Of a stretch of 64,000 nt of DNA, positions 41,201 through 50,200 are shown piece by piece. Made by a program: the position numbers and the translations under genes. Each line of letters starts with the position of its first letter. The stretch's first letter is position 1. The notes under the pieces are model-generated. The model saw only the letters and a list, made by a program, of their open reading frames with translations. It did not search any database and was not told where the DNA came from. Where the stretch lies: contig CP154956.1 in the NCBI GenBank assembly GCA_039621445.1, positions 96,848,406-96,912,405 on the forward strand. Direction: 5' to 3'. This DNA comes from Euglena gracilis (taxonomy: Eukaryota; Euglenida; Euglenophyceae; Euglenales).

Positions 41201-44200
41201 CGGGGTGGGCCGGGCGAGGGCCGCGTCCACCGTGCCGGTGGTCGGGTGCACCAGCAGGTCTGCCGCAGGGCCGAGGCTCATGTCCTCTCCTCGGTGGAGA
41301 GGCGGAGAGCTCGCAATAGGTCAGATTCACAGAGCCTGGGGTGGGGACACTTTTCCTGGGGGTGGATCATTCAGGGGTGAATAAACCCATCTGGTTAGGA
41401 ATGGCTGCAGACGCCTTGGGGAATGCAGCAGCTTGAATCCACCAGTCGGTCCATGTGGGACCGATGTTATCGTCATTTTCTGTCCAAATGGCGAATGGCG
41501 GCAAACAGATGGCCACCGAAAAAGGCAAATGGAGTCAGGACGGAGGCCAGCCCTGGACCCAAAACTCTTGCATCTCTGCCACCTTGTGCAGTGTACAGAC
41601 GGCATAGAGGAGGCGCACGAAGTCGCGACCTGCAACAATGAGAAATGGGCATCTCAGAACGTGGAATAAAAAACTTACCCTCAATTCAAAAAAATAATAA
41701 ATAAATGCTTTTTGTCTGTGTTGTCCTGTTTGCCTGTCCGGTTTATTATTTGGACACCCAAATCAGGGTCCTGGGGGGTTTGTTATTAAATATTTGCCAA
41801 AAAAGGCTCCACCGGGCTCTCTAGGACCTTTAGTTGCATTGAGGCGGATTTTGCGTGTTGGTTGTTTGATGCCTCTGACCAAAATTTTCGCCTTGTGTGA
41901 TTTTGAAGGATTTATGGTGAGTTTCCCTCTTTGCGCTTCAGGATCTCGCCTTAAGACGCAGTTGGCTTGTTCGTTTGCGCATTTGCACAGGGCCCCTTTC
42001 CTTGAAAGTCCAAAAAAATGGCACCTAAAAATAAGTGGCACCATAAGCATGTGGCTGGGCTTGTGGTCTGGTGCACCAAGACTGCAGGGGGAAATGCAAA
42101 GACGTCAGGGTGCCTGGAGCAGGTGTCACCACAACATAAGGTGCATGGACTGTGTTTTGCAACCTACCAACGGCTGCCTCACCAACCTGGGTGCAAACAA
42201 ACATCGGCATACAGCAAAAGGCCCGCCTCCTGGGCCCAAAGTTGGGCATCAGCAATTGAGCCCATGGCAGCCATTACCCCTGAATAAACAACAACTCAAT
42301 GAGAAAATGATGGCGACCTTCACCCCTAGTAAACCCCCCCAAATATAAAGCCCCCCCTAGGGGGTTTGGTTTTGCCGCCCAAATATAAAGCCCCCCCCCC
42401 CCCGATGAGGAGCCAGACGCTGGTGTCATTCAGGAAACAGTTGAAAATCTTGGGTGAACTTTTTTTTTCATCAAAAATGCTCCATTTTGGATAATAATTG
42501 CCGATTTTGGGGGAAAATAGGACGCACACCACGGAAATTTGGCATAAAATTGGCATTTGGCCACAATTAAAGGCCGCCGAAGGTAATAGAGGCCACCCAA
42601 AAAAAAGTTTGATTTCCCCACCCAAATATAAAGCCCCCCCTGAGGGTCTTGAAATCCCGTCCAAATGTAAAGCCGGGGGGCTTTATATTTGGGGGGTTAC
42701 CTTAATCGAAAATTGAGATGCAGAATATTGGCAACAAATCAATATTTTTGCCGACTTAAAAATCTCAGTGTTTAGGGGGATACACATGTGTACACCCCTT
42801 CCCAGGAGTTTGCTTCCACATACAGATCCATAATTCTGAATGGGTCCCAAATGTTGCCAGACAGAAACTTGTTTTGGCTGCCTGCTCGAAGCTTTGTTAC
42901 TCATGAAAAATAATCTTTCGACAAAAAATCAGAAAAAAATTATCCAATATATGGGCGGGGGTGACTCCTTCCATCCACAAGTTGGCCTCTGGGCCTCTTC
43001 CCAATTTGCAAAGGGTCAGGGTTTTATGAGGTGCAGCAACCAAGACGACGACGACGGCAATGATATAAAAAACATTACAGCAGAAACAACCACCAGATGG
43101 AATGTGTCAGCGATCAACACCAGCCACCAACACTTCAAATACAGGTACATTGCATGCATTTGTCATCTGCTGGCGGGAATGTCAGGTGCCCACATACACG
43201 CGCACACACGACACACACGACACACAAAAGACACAACAAACACATACCCCCCCTCCCTTTGTCCAACGACCATTTACCTGCAACCTATGAACAGGGGGGG
43301 ATTATACGCCCCCCATTACCTGCAACCTGTGACCGGGGGGTGGTTATTATAAAGGGGTGGTCGTTGGACAAAGGGGAGGGGGGGGTAGATGCACGAACAC
43401 ATGCACAATGCGCACACACAAGCACGCACACAAACCAACTGTGGTGCTGCATGTCCTCAGCTGGGGCCGCAGCACGTGCTGCAGGAACTGCACCTCTGCC
43501 TGCACGCCTAGTGTGGCGCCGTACTTCGCGTGGGTAGCAGGGGCTTTTTTAAGACCGCGGGAGAGGGGACCCCCCACCCATCCACCCCTGGGGGGGGCCT
43601 CCCCCCCCACGGGGTCCAAGACCAAAAAAAAACCCCTGGTGGGTGGCCAGCAGGGAGAGGGCGGCGTACGCCGCGGCACACAACAGTTGAGTGTTCGCGG
43701 GCTGCAGCAGCCACGCCCGCTGAGCACTGGGGAATGGCAGCACCCCGGGACCAGCATCCCACTCCCCCAGGTGTTATTCCATATGTTGCAAAAACGAGGG
43801 TGAACCTAAGTTCTAACCTGAATTATGGTTTTAAAAAAACTTGTGAGTTTTTCATGCAAAACTTCAACTTTTGCCCTTGAAATTGCCATCATTTTCATAA
43901 TTTTTGAAATTGCCATCAAATTGCAAAAATAAAAAAAAGGAAAAAATGGAAGGTTGTTCCACGCAACCGAGCGAGAAAAAAAACAAACACTTCGGGCCAA
44001 CCGCAAACTTTGTGGCCCCCAATTGTTCCATTGTCGCAGGGTCAAGTATTTTTGGTATCATTGAGTCGCGCAATTTTTTGTACAATGCTTTGCTGGATGG
44101 GAGTCTCCCCCTCCTCGATGATGATGGTGGAGAGATTCATCCATTTGAGCAATGGTCCAAAGATCTGCTGACCGACCTACCTATTGTGCAACACAACAAA

Positions 44201-47200
44201 CAAAAATTGCACGGAAAAAAATGGGGCAACAAAAAACAGCCCACAGCGGACTGGAAGAATGCACACGAGATGGGGCATGGAGGTGGAGGCAGATACCTCA
44301 GCATGTTGAACAGCTCTGTTGCAATGCGACAGCCTGCCTTGGAGACGTCCCCTGCCGGCAAAAGCCGGAGTAGGGCGAGCACGATGGGGTCAAGTCCCGG
44401 CACCTGCGCCTGAACAACAAAAATTCTTCCATTTCGAAAAAGAAACATTTTCATCATTTTCTTCAGTTTTGGTCTTCAGCATGCAAAGAGCTAACGCTCT
44501 GGAATAATATGAACAATTCCAAACAAAAAAATACCATTTCTGGGGGGAAACATCAGCCTTGTGGAAAGCAAAAAAAAATGATATCTGGCATCTGGGAAGG
44601 GGTGGTCTGCAGCCCCCACCACCTTGACCCCTCTGGGAGGTCAAGGTGGTGGGGATGGGACCCTCACGTACCTCAAAAGGAAGGACTTCCGATCAGGGGT
44701 TTTCTGAAGGACCAGAAGGGAGGGAGGGATCCAGCATGAAGAAAGCTGCTGTCTGGACCCCCTCCCTCCACAAGGAGATGGGGATCTGGAAAGGTGGATC
44801 TCACTGCACTGAAAAACAACGCAAATCCCCCCCATAATCCCTCCCTCTCGGGACACCCAAATAACCCGTGATTTTCCTTAACATTCCCCCCCCCCCTCGG
44901 GTGCCCAATCATTCCCCTGTTGCTATTTTTGACCCCCCCCAGGTTTTCCCTCAACTTCCTAATCCACTTCCCCTGCCCAGACATTTTTTGTTTCCTGTTT
45001 GTTACTTTCTTCACCTCCCAGTATTCCTGGAAAAACACCCATACTATGGGACATTTCCCCCGTTTCCCACTGCGTTCATTTCTCCTCTTGGACCCCTTTC
45101 CTTTTAACAAACTTTTTTGATATTGTCAGCTGCCTTCCAACCCCACTCTTAAATATATGGTACTAATCACATTTATCCCTTAAATATTCCCCCACTCTCC
45201 CGACACCTTACGACCTCCTACTGCACAACAAATACATATATGTCCGTTTGCCACCACAAGCACGACCCCAACACTTCCTCAGCCGCCGCAGCACTTGCTG
45301 CAACTGCCCACCGCCTGCACACACGACCCCCCTTCGCGTGTCCTTTTTTTAAACCACCCTCGGGGAGCCACCCCTTCCATCCTCCGGGGCCTCCCCAACA
45401 CCCTGCAGCACCCCTACCCACCCCAAACAGCCTGAACCACGTTTATTGAGACTTTGCCGCCTGCACCCCCCCCCCCACACTGGGAATGGCAGCACCCCCT
45501 CCAACTCCTCCACCTGCCCCTTGTCCAGTTTGCGGACTGCACCTCTGCCTGCACACCTGTTTCCTCAAATTCGCGACTTTTTTTCTACTCGCAACCCCCC
45601 CCGGTCTCCCTCCCCGGCCCTTCTCATTCTCTGTGAACTGGTCCATCGTCGAGAATACGCCGCTCACCGTTTTTTCATTGCATCACTCATGAGCTTGCTG
45701 GGAATGCGGTTCAACTTTTCCCACCCGCATCACTGTCTTCTAGGGTCAATGTTTTTGTTCTTCCTGAGTTCGTTTGTGGTTTCAAATGCCTATTTGGTTC
45801 ATTGTTTCTTATTTTTTTCTCATGCAAAACTTCAAATTTTTCATCCTTTTGTCATCTTTTACATACCTCGCATTCAACAAAAACACATTCTTTCACAGCC
45901 CAACCAGCGAGACTTTGTGGCCCCCATTGTTCCATTTTACCGGTCAATTTTCATAACCTATTCAATTCCATCTCTTGTAGCCTCTCTCAATATGGTAGAG
46001 TTCTTCCATTTTAAAAGTTGATTCGCTCACTCCTCCCCTTCCGGTCCACTGTCAACGGCTACCTCCGCACAAATTTTCCATTTGAACATCTACTTTTCAA
46101 TCCCTTTCCTCAAGCCTCCCCCTTCACATAACACTAACGCTCTATGACATTCTTAACACCTTCTGTATTCAGCCCCAAACATTTTTCCCCTTGAAAATTC
46201 TTATTTGGTCTTTGGGGATCTGCAGCCCCCCCACTGACCCTCAAACCCCTTTCCTCACCTACCTCACTTTCTGGCATCAAGTTTTCCCACCAGAAGGGAG
46301 GGACCCCTCCTGACTGAGGGACTAGTCTTCAATCACCCCTCCACCCCGCAAGGAGATGGGGATCTGGAAAGGTGGATCGCCGGGTCTGCCTCTCTCAGGA
46401 CCAACTTTGACTGCCAACGTAACAACCCCCTCCTCTGCACTGATAATTCAACAGAAACATTGGATAAATCACAAAAATCGAATTAAATGTGAGAGGAAAA
46501 AGAGCATTCACTCTGGAAAGGAGTCTGAAAGCACAAAAAAAAGCACGTGATGGAATTTTTTGGTGTTAGTTTTTGCCCTTGAAAATTATGCGGGATTGTG
46601 CGGGATTATGCAGGATTATGCGGTCCGCATCCCCCAATATTGGATGTCAGTTGAGGCAGTGTTGCAGGTGCTCGATGGCTGATACCTTGTCCAACCTTGG
46701 ACTCGAGCCACTGGTTTTGCCGCTCTAGATCCGTCTGCCCCAGTGGGAACGAAGAGTAATTCTATCACTGCATAATAAAAAGTTCTTCCTGTGTTGTAAG
46801 TTCTAGATGCTCCAAATGAGCCGAAGGCAGCCAACCTGATGGTCTGATGGAATGCTGGCCGACCGAATTGTATACAGAAAAGGAAGAAATGAAGCCACAA
46901 CCTGCGGACATTCACGTTAAGGATTGTGCTTCATTACAACAGGGTACTGGCGCCAACAACCCAAACAAACCTTTTTCTCATGGCAAGGGGATCGATCCAT
47001 ATACCATGCCATCAGTATATGTTTTATGTATAAACATATATATACATGCTAAATCTGTGAGTAATGAGCTTTCATGAGCATTGCCATAACAAAGTTGTGT
47101 TCTTTTTCATGCCATGCACAAAAGCCCTTAAAAAGCGCAGGAACATGGAATATTTCTGGTCTGACCAAATGGCAGCTACTGCCTTTTTGACATGTAATCT

Positions 47201-50200
47201 CTTTCCAAAATTTTGCTCTTATTATGGTCTTGACATTTTGTGGGCACCTGCAACTTTCCTTCTTGGAAATTCAGTGGAAACATCACATTCCACAGAGAAT
47301 AGAAGCCACTGTTGAGCGGACAATTGTCCAAGTTTGTACACCAATGTGATTCAAAGACATATGGGGGCGGCAATCGCCAGAGGGCACCTTGATGAGCTGG
47401 TCCACCATGCACACGATCTGTAGCACGGGCCCGACGAGGAGGCGGGGGCCCGCCAGGGAGGAAAGAAGCCGCTGACACAGCCAGGGATTCCTTAATGACC
47501 CCACAGGGGTCCAGCCAGCTGGCTGGAATAGGGTGCTGGCTGCAAAAAAAGGTGGCTGCCCCCCCCCCCCCGCCCAGTGAGGGCAGCGGCAGGGTTTGAT
47601 TTTTTCAGCCAAAATTTGAGGGGAAACACTACAAAAAAAAAGCCATGTTTTTTGGTTTTGGCCATTTTCAAGCCCCTTTTTAAAACCAAAAATTTTCGGT
47701 CCCGGGCTTCGCTAGGTTGTGAAAACTTTATCACCACTCGACCATCGGGGGGGGGGGGGGTGTCCGCAGCCCAGCTGGGAGCTGCCGGCTGGAAATAGGG
47801 TGCTGGCTGGCTGGATCTCTTGGGGGGGGGACACGTGCGGTTCGGCTTAAGAAATTTCCTGGGCACAATGCTACGACGGCCGGCAGCTGGTCCTCCCCGC
47901 TCGCCAAAAGTGCCTGCAGATAGCTCAGGGCCCCACCGCTGCACGGAAACTGCCGGGCCCGACACCCACGTGCCCTTCTGTGATGTGGGTCCGGGCATGA
48001 GTTAAAAAAAAAAAAAGGTGGAAACACAGGAATGGGAAATAAACCAAATTTGTTTGATGCCCTTGCCACCAAGGTATTCATTTTTTGAAAACCTGCAATA
48101 AAACGTATTCAGAGCTTGGCGAAATAAAAAGCATGGGGCATGACATACAACAAATAGTTTTTTGGGGGAGGAAATGATTACAAACCATGAATTCTGCCAG
48201 CCATTAAGATGAATGGGTAGTGGTGGCATTGCGGTACCCATTAGCAGGGGGGAAAACCCAGTGCAGCGGCGTTCTTCGAGAGCGGTGGCTTCGTCAGGAT
48301 GCCGTAAATCAAGCCAGTTGCGACCGTGGTCCGGCGGTTGATGTCGCCCGCTATCCATGTTTGCAGCGCCAATGGCAGGACCCTCGCAACAAAAAAGTCT
48401 TAAATGCAAAAAGATAAAGCCAAAAAATTTAATTAAAATATTAAATAATGATAAAAACAATCAGAGGAATAATATGAAAACCAGTTTGTGAGACATTCCA
48501 AATTTTAAATCCAAAATGGCTCATTTGAATTTGGCAGGTCTCGTGGTGAATTCCCTTCGGGCGTTTCTGTGAAAGCTGCCATATAATTGATTGACCATTG
48601 TCCACGGTCACACCAAATTTTTCCTTGCTGTCTCCTTTTCCCCGTCCCTATCTCTTTGGGTCTTGTTTCCGCTTTAAAATGCTATATTGCACATGCTGGA
48701 GTTTCAAAATTGTGAACAGGGGTGGGGGAAATTGATATCGGAGGCCTTCAGAAAAATTGTGGAAAAATTGCAGAAAAATTGCGGAAATTGCGGAAAAACT
48801 TCAGAAAAATTGATACCGAGAATGTACACATTTCTGTTGGAGGGGACTTATAATTTTTTTTACAAATTTGTTCATTTTGCACATAGGCGCAAGTTTTGAG
48901 CTGGTATTCACATCATTTCCAACAAAAGGGTCCAAAAGCGTGGTTTTTTGTAATTTTGGGAACATGCTGATTCTGAAAATATGGAATTTCTTGGGTGAAA
49001 ATTCCGAAAATGGCAAAAAATTGCCGAAAACTTTGGTCTCAGGGAAAAATCTGGTTTAAGTCGAAAAAATTTCCCAGCAGAAATTGGGGGGGGGGGGCTT
49101 AAAAAGAAAAAAAGGTCCAGATATATCTAAAATTTCCCCCCACAGTACCCCACACTTAAGTGTGGGGGCTCCACTTTATGCCTGTTCCGCATACCAGAAA
49201 TGGAAGGCGAGATGAGTTTGGGCCAGTTCTCGAATGTTTCACAAGGGAACCCAGGTGCTATTTGTGTTACTTTGTTGCAAATTTGCCAAGATTGTCAAAA
49301 TTTACAAATTTTGACTGTGTGTGGGGGGTGTGGTTGTGGTTGGCAACTCCCAGGATGGGAGACCTGGTCTTTACCTGTGCCTCCCCTGTATGGGTGCCCA
49401 GAACGTCCTCTGTCTCCTTGAATGCCTTCGCCCATGAGCCCTCTGCAGAACACAGTAAGGAATGAGAACAAGGAGTTTGAAGATGGGCTCGCATGGCACT
49501 GCCAACAATAAAGCCACATGAATTGGATCCAATATTTTTGAGATCCGAAACCCAAAAAAAATGTGCGGAAAATAATTTAATTCATTTCTGTCCCTCTGAA
49601 ATTGAGTGATGGCATAAAGTTGAGCCCCCACAGTAAACCCCTCAAAAAATAAGACCTCCTCCCAAAAATAAGACCCCCCAAAAATAAGAACTCCTCGGGA
49701 TTATCGGGAAAAATCCAAAAAAGTAGACCCCCTTAAAACTGCGAAAACGCTCCTAAAATGGGTGATTTTTTGACCTTTTTCAAATTTTTCCCATCTGTCA
49801 AAATTGGTAATTTTTTTTGGAATTTGCTCATTGGCATTTTTGGCAACTATTGGCATTTCTGAGAAATCCTTATTTCCAAAAAATCGCCCATTTTTAGGAC
49901 GTACTTTTTGGACCTTCCCACGGGGAGGTTTTTGTGTTGAATTTTTCAGCAAAAATCCGAAAAGTGGACCCCCCCTTGGGAATGTTATTTTTGGGGGGAA
50001 TTACCCCGCACCGCCCACACCCCCCCACACACTACCACCCCCACACCCCACACAAAAATGTTTTGGCATCGTTTTTTGACTTACTCAGCCTTTAGCCTCG
50101 TCCGGGGGCCCCCCAGAACCAAAATAACAAAATCCTTTATTTGTGCACTAGGGGCATCCAACGCCTGATGTTTCCGGACCAGTACCCTACACCCCCCAAC

